DNA of 64,000 nucleotides, taken from the NCBI RefSeq assembly GCF_030063305.1, contig NZ_JASISV010000002.1, positions 806,001 through 870,000 of the forward strand. The letters are read 5' to 3'. Shown here in pieces: positions 23,576 to 34,284 of the stretch. Position numbers and translations under genes: made by a program. The notes under the pieces were generated by a model that saw only the letters and a program-made list of their open reading frames with translations, was not told the origin of the DNA and ran no database searches. How positions within the stretch are numbered: position 1 is the stretch's first letter; every line of letters starts with the position of its first letter. This stretch comes from Salinibacterium sp. G-O1. Lineage in GTDB: Bacteria > Actinomycetota > Actinomycetes > Actinomycetales > Microbacteriaceae.

Positions 23576-25072
23576 CTACAGTTTCGGCGCCTGGCTCAGC
23601 AGGGTGCGGCCCCAGCCGTCCTCGAGCAGTCGCTCCAGCGTGGCGCCGAGCGAGTAGAGCCGGGCATCCTCTCGCGCTGGCGCCATGATTTGGAAGCCGA
23701 CGGGAAGACCGTCTTCCGGGGCAAGGCCGATCGGCAGTCCCATGCCGGGCACGCCAGCAAGGTTTGCCGGGATCGTTGTCACGTCGTTCAGGTACATGGC
23801 CAGCGGGTCGTTGAGCTTCTCGCCGAGCTTGAACGCCGTCGTCGGCGCCGACGGAGAGACCAGTACGTCGGCCTTCTCGAACGCAGATGCGAAGTCGCGC
23901 TGGATGAGGGTTCGCACCTTCTGCGCGCTTCCGTAGTACGCGTCGTAGTAGCCGGCAGACAGCGCGTACGTTCCGAGGATGACGCGCCTCTTCACCTCGT
24001 CACCGAAGCCAGCCTCGCGGGTCGCCGCCATGACGTCTTCGACGGTGCCGCTGACCTTCGCCCGCATGCCGAACCGCACAGAGTCGAATTTGGCCAGGTT
24101 GCTGGATGCCTCGGCGGGAAGAATCACGTAGTACGCCGCCACGGCGTACTCGAAGTGGGGTGCTGACACCTCGACGATGTCGGCGCCGGCGGCCGTCAGC
24201 AGCTCGAGAGCCTCGTGGAATCGCTGGGACACACCGGGCTGGAAGCCGGGGCTGTCGAGCTCTTTCACGACTCCGACGCGCAAACCCTTGAGGTTCTCGG
24301 CCTTCGCGCCCTGGCGCGCTGCGGCAGCAAATGACGGCCACACGTCAGTCAGCGATGTGCTGTCTCGCGGGTCGTGACCACCGATCACGTCGTGGAGCAG
24401 TGCGGCATCGAGCACGGTGCGCGCAACCGGCCCGACCTGGTCGAGCGACGACGCCAGTGCGATGGCCCCGTAGCGCGACACTCCCCCGTAGGTTGGCTTG
24501 ACGCCGACCGATCCGGTCACAGCGGCTGGCTGCCGAATTGAGCCACCCGTGTCTGATCCGAGAGCAAGGGGCGCCTCGAACGCCGCTACCGCGGCTGCGG
24601 AACCTCCACCGGAGCCACCGGGGATGCGCGAAAGGTCCCACGGGTTCTTCGTTGGCCCGTAGGCGGAATGCTCGGTCGACGAGCCCATGGCGAATTCGTC
24701 CATGTTGGTCTTGCCGAGGGCGATGAGTCCGGCCGACTTGAGCTTCGCGACTGGCGTCGCGTCATACGGCGGAATCCAGCCTTCGAGAATCTTCGAGCCA
24801 GCAGTCGACGGCATCCCGATCGTGCACAGCACGTCCTTGATAGCGATCGGAACCCCGGCCAGCGGGCCGAGCTTCTCGCCGGCAGCGCGTCGGGTATCGA
24901 TGTCACCGGCGGCAGCGATGGCTGCTTCGTTGACGTGCAGGAAGGCGTGCACGTCACCGTCGACGGCAGCAATACGGTCGAGGTGGGCCTGGGTGGCTTC
25001 GACGGAGCTGACCTCGCCCGACGTGAGCTTCTCAGCGAGAGCGGAGGCGGAAAGGTGGATCAGGGAACTCAC
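23576..25072 (-). CDS. gatA: Asp-tRNA(Asn)/Glu-tRNA(Gln) amidotransferase subunit A
   Basis: A complete 498-residue amidase. The Ser-cisSer-Lys triad is Lys79 (PIAIKDVLC), Ser154 (GGSGGGSAA) and Ser178 ([11 protein letters not shown]). GatA hydrolyses glutamine to supply ammonia to GatB. The ATG overlaps the gatC stop by 4 nt. On its 3' side the gene converges on the CGNR gene with a 23-nt gap, so gatB is not directly downstream as in the usual gatCAB operon. Confidence 0.97.
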   Translation of the reverse strand: MSSLIHLSASALAEKLTSGEVSSVEATQAHLDRIAAVDGDVHAFLHVNEAAIAAAGDIDTRRAAGEKLGPLAGVPIAIKDVLCTIGMPSTAGSKILEGWIPPYDATPVAKLKSAGLIALGKTNMDEFAMGSSTEHSAYGPTKNPWDLSRIPGGSGGGSAAAVAAFEAPLALGSDTGGSIRQPAAVTGSVGVKPTYGGVSRYGAIALASSLDQVGPVARTVLDAALLHDVIGGHDPRDSTSLTDVWPSFAAAARQGAKAENLKGLRVGVVKELDSPGFQPGVSQRFHEALELLTAAGADIVEVSAPHFEYAVAAYYVILPAEASSNLAKFDSVRFGMRAKVSGTVEDVMAATREAGFGDEVKRRVILGTYALSAGYYDAYYGSAQKVRTLIQRDFASAFEKADVLVSPSAPTTAFKLGEKLNDPLAMYLNDVTTIPANLAGVPGMGLPIGLAPEDGLPVGFQIMAPAREDARLYSLGATLERLLEDGWGRTLLSQAPKL

Positions 25073-25395
25073 TGCTCCTCCCCCAGAATCGCGCTGACCT
25101 TGAAACGGCTGCCGTCGTGCTCGGGGGCCCCGGCCAACGCTTCCGCGGTCGTGAGGGTCGGGCCAGCAACATCCGGCCTGAACACATTGACCAGAGGAAT
25201 CGGATGACTCGTGGCCGGCACATCCGGTGTTGCCACCTCGCTGACCTTGGCGACCGAGTCGACGATTGCACCGAGTTCGCCGGTGAGTTTGACGATCTCG
25301 TCAGGGGTCAGTGCGATGCGTGCGAGGTTCGCGAGATGCGACACCACGTCCGTTGTTATCGCTGCGCCGTTGGCGCCGGGGGTGGTTTCAGACAT
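25069..25395 (-). CDS. gatC: Asp-tRNA(Asn)/Glu-tRNA(Gln) amidotransferase subunit C
   Basis: A 108-residue GatC with the conserved [21 protein letters not shown]-terminal helix, the FNVFRPDV-like belt segment ([11 protein letters not shown]) and the C-terminal FKVSAIL. It wraps around GatA and GatB to stabilise the complex. It is the first gene of the gatCA operon; ACGGAG precedes the ATG 25395. Confidence 0.93.
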   Translation of the reverse strand: MSETTPGANGAAITTDVVSHLANLARIALTPDEIVKLTGELGAIVDSVAKVSEVATPDVPATSHPIPLVNVFRPDVAGPTLTTAEALAGAPEHDGSRFKVSAILGEEQ

Positions 25396-25431
25396 GCGGC
25401 TCCGTAAAACAGGTCGGGGATACCCCTAAGT

Positions 25432-26925
25432 CTATTTGCCGGAACCGACGGCCTTAACCATGAGCAGCGGGCTGCCGCCCGAAACGTACTGGCCCTTGCC
25501 GATCGAAATCAGCGCGAAGTTGCGCATCGATTGTGTTCCGGGGCTGAAGTACTCGTTGTGGCCGTTCGACGCCAGCAGGGTCTCGCCCGTGATCGAGTCG
25601 GTTCCACCCGAGACGCCCATGATCTTCGCCCCGTAGCTGGCCGAACCCGGGTCGCTTCCGAAGTAGGAGCTGTTGGGAATCGGATCCCACGCTCCCTCCC
25701 CCACGAAGACGTTGCCATCGGTCACGTGAAGTTCGTCAACGGATTTCGCCGGGCTGCCGGGAGATCCGACCAGAGCCAGCGCGTCTACCTCGAAGTCGTA
25801 CTCCGTGAGCGCCATGAGCGCGGCGGTGGAGCCGTACGAGTGCGCTACCACTGTCACGTATGGCTCATCATCAGCCCGGACCGACTGCAGTCCCTTGATC
25901 GCTGTCGCGAGAGCGTCCCGGCCCTCGTCAGCATTCTGGATGCCGCCCACGTTGGTGAGATTGGGGGTGTGGTAGCCGATCCACGCCACAGTGGCGACCG
26001 TCTCGCTCGACTTTGTCACGCCATCCTTCGTACCGAAGTAGTCCAGCCACTCGAGCTGCTGGTCGTACAACCCACCGGCCGCCTCGGCCCAGGCCCCCAT
26101 CTGGTTCTCGATGGTGAAGAACATGCCGGGAACCAGGTAGGTGACGTAGTCGGCTGTCGCGAGGTCGCCAAGCACGATCGCCGCGCGACCCTGCCCGGCT
26201 ACGTCGAGGGTGAGCAGGGTGCGTCGAGGCTGGTCAGCTGCGGTGTCTGATGCGACTGCGTCGAGAGCATCCGAAATCGACTGGAGCATCTTCAGCTGCT
26301 GCTTGGCGTTGTCTACAACGGAACGACCGGCGGTGCTGTCGACCACCCGATTGAGGTCAGAGATGGTGATGCGCAGCGTGGTGCGGTTGGCCGCATCGCG
26401 AATCCGGAACGGCACACCCTCAAGGTTGCCGAGGAGCTGCGGGGCGGTGGCTCGCAGGTTCAACTTGGCCTGCACGTCGAGATTGGACCACCACAACGAC
26501 ACGTCACTCGCCGCGGGTGCTGCGGCCAGCAGGTCTGTGACGGCGTCAGGATGCGCAGCGAGGTATTTCGAGAGGTCCGGGCCACTGAGAAGCCCCAGTT
26601 TCTGGAGCGTCTGAAGGCCGTAGGCCTGTGCCGTCAGGGGCGCCGCGGGTGCCGATTCGATAAACGAGCCGGGCTGCCCCATCAAGAGGGAGAGAGTGGA
26701 TGCCGTCGGCGACGAGAAAGGGCTCGCCGCAATGCTGTCGGCCGGGAGGATGTCGCGGCCGTTGGCGGTGAAGGATTGCCCCACCGAATACCGGCTGATT
26801 TCGTGCACTCCGAAGGCCTCGGCGACAGGTCCCAGTGCCACCGAGGTGAAAACTGCCGCGTCTATCAGCAAAATTCGGGTGTCCCCCTCAGTTTGCAAAT
26901 GCTGCACAGCTCCCCCACGAAGCAC
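25432..26925 (-). CDS. alpha/beta hydrolase, DUF1023 family
   Basis: A 497-residue protein with the actinobacterial DUF1023 alpha/beta-hydrolase domain in its C-terminal half. The nucleophile serine is in VVAHSYGSTAALMAL; LALVGSPG and the final TGGTD...HNEYF region carry the other active-site residues (His near the end). The N-terminal half is helical and contains LWWSNLD and other family-typical segments. The physiological substrate is not known. The start is uncertain: I use the GTG 26925, but a TTG/CTG-type start 15-20 codons later is possible. The upstream region has three G/C hairpin motifs. Confidence 0.78.
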   Translation of the reverse strand: MLRGGAVQHLQTEGDTRILLIDAAVFTSVALGPVAEAFGVHEISRYSVGQSFTANGRDILPADSIAASPFSSPTASTLSLLMGQPGSFIESAPAAPLTAQAYGLQTLQKLGLLSGPDLSKYLAAHPDAVTDLLAAAPAASDVSLWWSNLDVQAKLNLRATAPQLLGNLEGVPFRIRDAANRTTLRITISDLNRVVDSTAGRSVVDNAKQQLKMLQSISDALDAVASDTAADQPRRTLLTLDVAGQGRAAIVLGDLATADYVTYLVPGMFFTIENQMGAWAEAAGGLYDQQLEWLDYFGTKDGVTKSSETVATVAWIGYHTPNLTNVGGIQNADEGRDALATAIKGLQSVRADDEPYVTVVAHSYGSTAALMALTEYDFEVDALALVGSPGSPAKSVDELHVTDGNVFVGEGAWDPIPNSSYFGSDPGSASYGAKIMGVSGGTDSITGETLLASNGHNEYFSPGTQSMRNFALISIGKGQYVSGGSPLLMVKAVGSGK

Positions 26926-26935
26926 CGCAATGCAC

Positions 26936-27034
26936 CCCCTACTCTAGGGGATAGACAGGCTCGTTTTCAGACCCAAATTCGTCCCCAACGGTGAACCGCG
27001 GGTGTCCCCCGTCTCGGGGGCATTTGTCCCCCCA
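26936..27034. promoter_or_regulatory. cluster of G/C-run palindromes between ligA and the DUF1023 gene
   Basis: On the plus strand CCCCT-ACTCT-AGGGG lies at 26936-26950, and CCCCC (27006-27010), GGGGG (27016-27020) and CCCCCC (27028-27033) alternate just after it. The central G run can pair with either C run, so two stems exclude each other. On the minus strand this places GGGGGGACAAA and GGGGGACA boxes about 80-110 nt before the hydrolase start. It may act as terminator of the ligA operon or as an operator. Confidence 0.4.
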
Positions 27035-27054
27035 ACGAGGGCGGCCCGAAAATA

Positions 27055-29337
<2,283 letters not shown>

Positions 29338-29358
29338 GGATCGCCCGGCGACACTCCG

Positions 29359-30504
29359 TCAGGGCTGGACAGTGGCGGGAATCGCACTCACGGTGCGCGC
29401 AATGGTGCACTGCCCGAGAACCCGGGTGCCGACGTACAGCACGGCCGTCTGGCCTGGCGAGACGCCGATGATCGGCTCCGCCGGGTTGATCACGAGTTCG
29501 GTGACCCCTGCCGCATCCGGAACCAGTCGCGCGACAGCCGGCACCGGTTCGGAGTGGGCACGCACCTGCACGTGGCAGTCGAATGAATCGCTGGCCCCGG
29601 TGATGAATCCGGATGCCACGGGGTCGAGCCCCGCCCAGCTGAACTTCGAGCCAGCCAGCTCGCCGAGGGCGAGCGCCTCGCGCGGCCCCACCACGACCTC
29701 GTTGGTCTTCGGCCGGATCTCGAGCACGAAACGGGGCTTGCCGTCATCCGTCGGGTACCCAACGTTGAGCCCCTTACGCTGGCCGATGGTGAAGGCGAGC
29801 GCTCCCTCGTGCTTCCCGATGACGTCGCCGGAGCGGTCCAGGATCTCGCCCTGCTCGGCGCCGACCTTGTCGGCAAGCCAGCCGCGAGTGTTGCCGTCAG
29901 GGATGAAGCAGATGTCATGGGAGTCGGGCTTGGAGGCGACGCTGAAGCCGCGCTGGGCGGCCTCGGCGCGAACCTCCGCCTTGGAGGGTGTCGTGCCGAG
30001 CGGGAACATGCTGTGCGCGAGCTGCTCGGTGGTGAGCACGCCGAGCACGTAGGACTGGTCTTTCGCCGCGTCACTGGCCCTGTGCAGTTCGCGATTGCCC
30101 GCAGCATCCGTGACGATGTTCGCGTAGTGGCCCGTCGCGACGGCATCGAAACCGAGGGCGACGGCCTTCTCGAGCAGGGCGGCGAACTTGATGCGTTCAT
30201 TGCACCGCATGCACGGGTTGGGGGTGCGTCCGGCCGCATATTCGGCAATGAAGTCGTCGACGACATCGAGCTTGAACCGCTCCGAGAAGTCCCAGACGTA
30301 GTACGGGATGCCGATGATGTTGGCCGCGCGCTGGGCATCCATCGAATCTTCGATCGTGCAGCAGCCGCGGGCGCCGGTGCGTAGGGTTCCTGGCTGGCGG
30401 CTGAGCGCGAGGTGCACCCCGACCACCTCGTGACCAGCGTCGACGGCACGGGCCGCGGCAACGGCCGAATCGACCCCACCACTCATCGCCGCCAAAACCT
30501 TCAT
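29359..30504 (-). CDS. mnmA: tRNA-specific 2-thiouridylase MnmA
   Basis: A 381-residue complete enzyme. The PP-loop SGGVDS is at residues 8-13; the catalytic cysteine pair is Cys98 (NPCMRC) and Cys199 (SHDICFI). It adenylates and thiolates U34 of the tRNAs for Lys, Glu and Gln. The C-terminal beta-barrel with [14 protein letters not shown] is present. It lies between the cysteine desulfurase (17 nt upstream) and ligA; the desulfurase is its natural sulfur donor, so the operon makes functional sense. Confidence 0.96.
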   Translation of the reverse strand: MKVLAAMSGGVDSAVAAARAVDAGHEVVGVHLALSRQPGTLRTGARGCCTIEDSMDAQRAANIIGIPYYVWDFSERFKLDVVDDFIAEYAAGRTPNPCMRCNERIKFAALLEKAVALGFDAVATGHYANIVTDAAGNRELHRASDAAKDQSYVLGVLTTEQLAHSMFPLGTTPSKAEVRAEAAQRGFSVASKPDSHDICFIPDGNTRGWLADKVGAEQGEILDRSGDVIGKHEGALAFTIGQRKGLNVGYPTDDGKPRFVLEIRPKTNEVVVGPREALALGELAGSKFSWAGLDPVASGFITGASDSFDCHVQVRAHSEPVPAVARLVPDAAGVTELVINPAEPIIGVSPGQTAVLYVGTRVLGQCTIARTVSAIPATVQP

Positions 30505-30511
30505 GGGTTCC

Positions 30512-30517
30512 AGCTTA
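30512..30517 (-). promoter_or_regulatory. -10 box TAAGCT before mnmA
   Basis: Minus-strand TAAGCT ends 7 nt before the ATG 30504 and lies in the 17-nt gap after the desulfurase gene; it is identical to the ligA box. Confidence 0.4.
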
Positions 30518-30521
30518 CGTC

Positions 30522-31679
30522 TCAGTGCCCGAGCTGTGTCTCGCGGTCGGCGTAGCCGGCGGTGCGGGCGCGGGCAACCGCGGCCGGAAGCGCGGCCACG
30601 AACGCGTCCACCTCGGCGGCCGTCGTACTGTGCCCCAGCGTGATGCGCAACGCCCCGCGCGCCGTCGGTTCATCGAGACCCATCGCCAGCAGCACGTGGG
30701 ATGCCTCGGGAACCCCGGCCTGGCAGGCCGACCCCGTCGAGACACTGAAGCCGGCGACATCCAGCAGGAAAAGCAGGGAGTCTCCCTCGCAGCCGGGGAA
30801 GGTGAAGTGAGCATTGCCCGGCAGCCTGCCAGCGGGATCTCCACGCAGGATCGCCTCCGGCACCGCGGCGCGCACACCCTCGATCAGTCGGTCGCGCAAC
30901 GGCTGCACCCTGTCGAGTTCGATGTGAGCCGCCGCAACGCCGAAGGCGACAGACCCTGCGGCATCCATCGTGCCGGAGCGAGAACGTTGCTGGTTGCCGC
31001 CGTGGACCAGCGGGGTGACGGTGGCCGATCGTGCGATCACCAGCGCACCGATGCCCACCGGACCGCCGATCTTGTGAGCAGAGATGCTCATCGCGGCAAG
31101 ACCCGACGCGTGAAAATCAATCGGCAGATAGCCGTAGGCCGACACCGCGTCGGCATGTACCGGGATGCCGCGAGCGCTCGCCAGCGCCACAATCGCGTCG
31201 ATCGGCTGCACTGTTCCGACCTCGTTGTTGGCCCAGAGCGTCGTGACAAGCGCAACATCGTCGGCGAGCGCGGCCTCGAGGTACGCGAGGTCGATGCGGC
31301 CGGTTGACGAGACCGGCACCCAGTCGATGACGGCACCCTCATGCTGTTCGAGCCACTCGAGCGCGTCGATCGTCGCGTGGTGTTCTGCGCGGGTGGACAG
31401 GATTCTTGGGCGTGGTGTCGCGCCCTGACGGGCCCAGAACAGCCCCTTGACCGCAAGGTTTACGGCCTCGGTTCCGCCCGAAGTGAAGGTCACCTCGACC
31501 GAGTCTGCGTTCACGGAGGCCGCAACGCTCTCGCGGGCTTCCTCCAGCATCCGCTTCGCGTTCTGGCCCTGGGAGTGGATCGATGACGGGTTGCCGACGA
31601 GCCCAAGCGCTGTCGTGTACGAGTCGATAACCGCGGGCAGCATGGGCGTCGTCGCAGCATGATCGAGATATATTGCCAC
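30522..31679 (-). CDS. cysteine desulfurase (NifS/IscS family)
   Basis: A 385-residue PLP enzyme. The N-terminal [10 protein letters not shown], the cofactor lysine Lys203 (SAHKIGGP) and the sulfur-accepting Cys319 (STGSACQAG) are all visible, and the short loop around Cys319 marks it as class I (IscS/NifS-like). It takes sulfur from cysteine and passes it to MnmA, encoded directly downstream, and possibly to Fe-S assembly. The GTG 31679 has AAGGGG upstream. Divergent from glgX through a shared TTACTCTAGAA promoter core. Confidence 0.94.
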   Translation of the reverse strand: MAIYLDHAATTPMLPAVIDSYTTALGLVGNPSSIHSQGQNAKRMLEEARESVAASVNADSVEVTFTSGGTEAVNLAVKGLFWARQGATPRPRILSTRAEHHATIDALEWLEQHEGAVIDWVPVSSTGRIDLAYLEAALADDVALVTTLWANNEVGTVQPIDAIVALASARGIPVHADAVSAYGYLPIDFHASGLAAMSISAHKIGGPVGIGALVIARSATVTPLVHGGNQQRSRSGTMDAAGSVAFGVAAAHIELDRVQPLRDRLIEGVRAAVPEAILRGDPAGRLPGNAHFTFPGCEGDSLLFLLDVAGFSVSTGSACQAGVPEASHVLLAMGLDEPTARGALRITLGHSTTAAEVDAFVAALPAAVARARTAGYADRETQLGH

Positions 31680-31723
31680 CGCGCGTCCCCTTCCGATGTC
31701 ACACGACCTACTCAGTCGTTCAT

Positions 31724-31730
31724 TACTCTA
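31724..31730. promoter_or_regulatory. overlapping divergent -10 boxes between the desulfurase and glgX
   Basis: TACTCT (31724-31729, plus) is 7 nt before the glgX ATG 31737. The overlapping minus-strand reading TAGAGT (31725-31730) is 45 nt before the desulfurase GTG. RNA polymerase cannot occupy both at once, so the two directions may compete. Confidence 0.45.
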
Positions 31731-31736
31731 GAACCC

Positions 31737-33785
31737 ATGCCTGAAGCCGATGCCCTTGCCGACCTCGGCGTAACCCTCAACGCAACGGGTGGCGAGCTGC
31801 GAGTGTGGTCCGCCAGCGCCACCAGTCTCGAGCTCTGTCTGTTCGACCGCCGCGACGCCAACTGGATCGCGAAGCGCCTGCCGCTCGAGCGAGGCGACGG
31901 TGACGTGTGGTCGGTCACCTCCCCCGACCTCGTGGCCGGAGTGCGCTACTCGGTGCGCGCGACGGGGCCGAACAAGACCGGTCACAAGTTCGACCCGGAG
32001 CTGCACCTGATCGACCCGTACGCCCGCGGCCTGGACCGCACCAAGAACGGTGACTGGCGCGGTTACGTGCAGGAGCCTGACACCTTCGACTGGGGTCACT
32101 CGACGAAGCCGAACATCGCCATGGATCACACGGTGATGTACGAGGCGCATGCCAAGGGAATCTCGAAACTCAACCCCGACGTGCCCGAGAACCTCCGGGG
32201 AACGTACGCCGGTCTCGCCCACGAGTCCACGATCGCGTATCTGAAAGAGCTCGGTGTAACGACGATCGAACTGCTGCCCGTGCAGCAGTTTGTGAGCGAG
32301 CAGCGTCTCATCAAGCAGGGCCTCACCAACTACTGGGGCTACAACACCCTCAACTTCTTCACCCCCCATGCCGCATACGCGAGCCGGGAGGCCCAGCTCG
32401 GCGGCACCGGCGCCGTGCTGCGCGAGTTCAAGGGCATGGTCAAGCTGCTGCACGAAGCCGGCCTCGAGGTCGTGATGGATGTGGTCTACAACCACACCGC
32501 CGAGGAGGGCTTCACCGGTCCCACGACGAGCCTTCGCGGTCTCGACAACAGGAACTACTATCGCCAAACCGCTGACGGCAAGTATGTGGATGTCACGGGC
32601 TGCGGCAACTCGGTCAACACCGCGACCCCGGCCGCCCACCGCCTCATCCTTGATTCCTTGCGCTACTGGGCCAACGACGTGCAGATCGACGGTTTCCGCT
32701 TCGACCTCGCCGCCACGCTCGGTCGCGACCAGGCGAACGTGTTCGACCCCGAACATCCATTGCTGCTGGCTATTCGCGACGATCCGAAGCTTGCCGGGGT
32801 GAAGATCATCTCCGAACCGTGGGATGTCGGCATGGGTGGCTGGCAGGTGGGCAACTTTCCGGCCGGCTGGAGCGAATGGAACGACGGCTACCGCGACCGT
32901 ATGCGCGACTTCTGGCTGACAGACATTGGACACACCCGCGCACACGGCTCTGCCCCGAACGGCATCGGCTCTCTCGCGCGACGGCTCGCGGGCTCGTCTC
33001 ACGTATTCAGGAACGACCGCGGCCCGATGGCATCCGTCAACTTCATTACCGCCCACGATGGATTCACCATGGCTGACCTCACCGCGTACAACGAGAAACA
33101 CAACCTCGGCAACGGCGAGAAGAACCGCGACGGCACCGATAACAACCACTCGTTCAACTTTGGCGCCGAAGGTTCGACCGACGACGACGCCATCCGCGAG
33201 TCCCGCTGTAAGGCGATGCGCAACCTCCTCGGCACCCTCCTGCTGTCTGCCGGCATTCCGATGCTGACCGCGGGAGACGAGTTCGGACGCACCCAGCGCG
33301 GCAACAACAACGCGTACAACCAGGACAGCGAGCTCACGTGGCTGCCGTGGGAGCGCGAGGGCTGGCAGGACGAACTGCTGGAGATCACGCGCCAGCTGAT
33401 CCACTTCCGCCGCGAGAACCCGGCGCTTCGGCCCGTGCGGTACGGGATCGCGGGCGAAACGATCCCCTCGGCCACCCAGATGGACTGGTACAACAAGGAG
33501 GGCATCTCGATGTCTGACCAGGACTGGGATTCGCCATCGCAACGCACCCTGCAGTACCTCGCGGCGTCGACCCCCGAATTCGAGGAATTCAACCGCATCC
33601 TGCTGATCGTTCATGGTCTCGAGGACGACGTGACGGTGACCCTGCCCGAGCATGCCGGCGTTAACGGCTACACCCTGTTGTGGGATTCCGCGATCGACGA
33701 TCCAACCGAGTGGATGCCTGACCACGTGCCGGGCGAAGAACTCGTCGTCGCGGGCACGTCGATGCAGCTGTTCCGGGCGCACTGA
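31737..33785 (+). CDS. glgX: glycogen debranching enzyme GlgX/TreX (isoamylase type)
   Basis: A 682-residue GH13 isoamylase-type enzyme. The CBM48-like N-terminal domain covers about 1-110; the catalytic acids are Asp323 (DGFRFDLAA), Glu360 (IISEPWDVG) and Asp441 (ITAHDGFTM), with YNHT at about 251-254. It hydrolyses alpha-1,6 branches of glycogen, working with GlgP encoded opposite. The ATG 31737 starts 7 nt after a TACTCT box; the frame is open 26 codons further upstream but without support. The next gene, ybaK-like, follows 20 nt later. Confidence 0.95.
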   Translation: MPEADALADLGVTLNATGGELRVWSASATSLELCLFDRRDANWIAKRLPLERGDGDVWSVTSPDLVAGVRYSVRATGPNKTGHKFDPELHLIDPYARGLDRTKNGDWRGYVQEPDTFDWGHSTKPNIAMDHTVMYEAHAKGISKLNPDVPENLRGTYAGLAHESTIAYLKELGVTTIELLPVQQFVSEQRLIKQGLTNYWGYNTLNFFTPHAAYASREAQLGGTGAVLREFKGMVKLLHEAGLEVVMDVVYNHTAEEGFTGPTTSLRGLDNRNYYRQTADGKYVDVTGCGNSVNTATPAAHRLILDSLRYWANDVQIDGFRFDLAATLGRDQANVFDPEHPLLLAIRDDPKLAGVKIISEPWDVGMGGWQVGNFPAGWSEWNDGYRDRMRDFWLTDIGHTRAHGSAPNGIGSLARRLAGSSHVFRNDRGPMASVNFITAHDGFTMADLTAYNEKHNLGNGEKNRDGTDNNHSFNFGAEGSTDDDAIRESRCKAMRNLLGTLLLSAGIPMLTAGDEFGRTQRGNNNAYNQDSELTWLPWEREGWQDELLEITRQLIHFRRENPALRPVRYGIAGETIPSATQMDWYNKEGISMSDQDWDSPSQRTLQYLAASTPEFEEFNRILLIVHGLEDDVTVTLPEHAGVNGYTLLWDSAIDDPTEWMPDHVPGEELVVAGTSMQLFRAH

Positions 33786-33805
33786 GTAGTGAGCGGCACT
33801 GAGCG

Positions 33806-34279
33806 GTGAGCGGCACCCCGGCGACCGTGGCGCTGACGGCAGCGGGCATCCACTTCGTCGCGCACGAGTACGCGCACGACCCCGGCGCCACCAACTTCGG
33901 CGCCGAGGCGGCCGCTGTGCTCGGACTCGACGACGATCAGGTCTTCAAGACCCTCATGACCGACGTCGACGGTCGGCTCGTTGTGGCGATCGTGCCGGTG
34001 TCGGGCAAGCTCGACCTGAAGGCACTGGCGACCGCTGTTGGCGGCAAGAAAGCCGTGATGGCCGACCCCAAAGTCGCCGAGCGCAAGACCGGATACATTG
34101 TCGGCGGAATCAGCCCGATCGGGCAGAAAACGGCGCACCCGACCGTGCTGGACGAAACCGCCACCCTCTACGACACGGTTTTCGTGTCGGGCGGACGCCG
34201 CGGATTCGACATCGAACTGACCCCGGGCGACCTGCAGAGCATCACCGGGGCGATCCTTGCGCCCATCGGCCGCCCCTGA
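33806..34279 (+). CDS. ybaK: Cys-tRNA(Pro)/aminoacyl-tRNA deacylase, YbaK/EbsC family
   Basis: A 157-residue YbaK-type editing domain: FVAHEYAHDP, AVLGLDDDQVFKTL, VVAIVPVSGKLDLKALA, GKKAVMADPKVAERKTGY and the GGISPIGQK motif are conserved. It hydrolyses mischarged Cys-tRNA(Pro). GTG start 20 nt after glgX. It converges on glgP with a 5-nt gap. Placement in the glycogen region is probably incidental. Confidence 0.9.
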   Translation: MSGTPATVALTAAGIHFVAHEYAHDPGATNFGAEAAAVLGLDDDQVFKTLMTDVDGRLVVAIVPVSGKLDLKALATAVGGKKAVMADPKVAERKTGYIVGGISPIGQKTAHPTVLDETATLYDTVFVSGGRRGFDIELTPGDLQSITGAILAPIGRP

Positions 34280-34284
34280 GCGCC

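Noticed and set aside
31728-33782. 684-codon open frame antisense to glgX
   Set aside because: It covers a well-supported enzyme with all catalytic residues; the antisense product is low in motif content and typical of GC-rich shadow frames.
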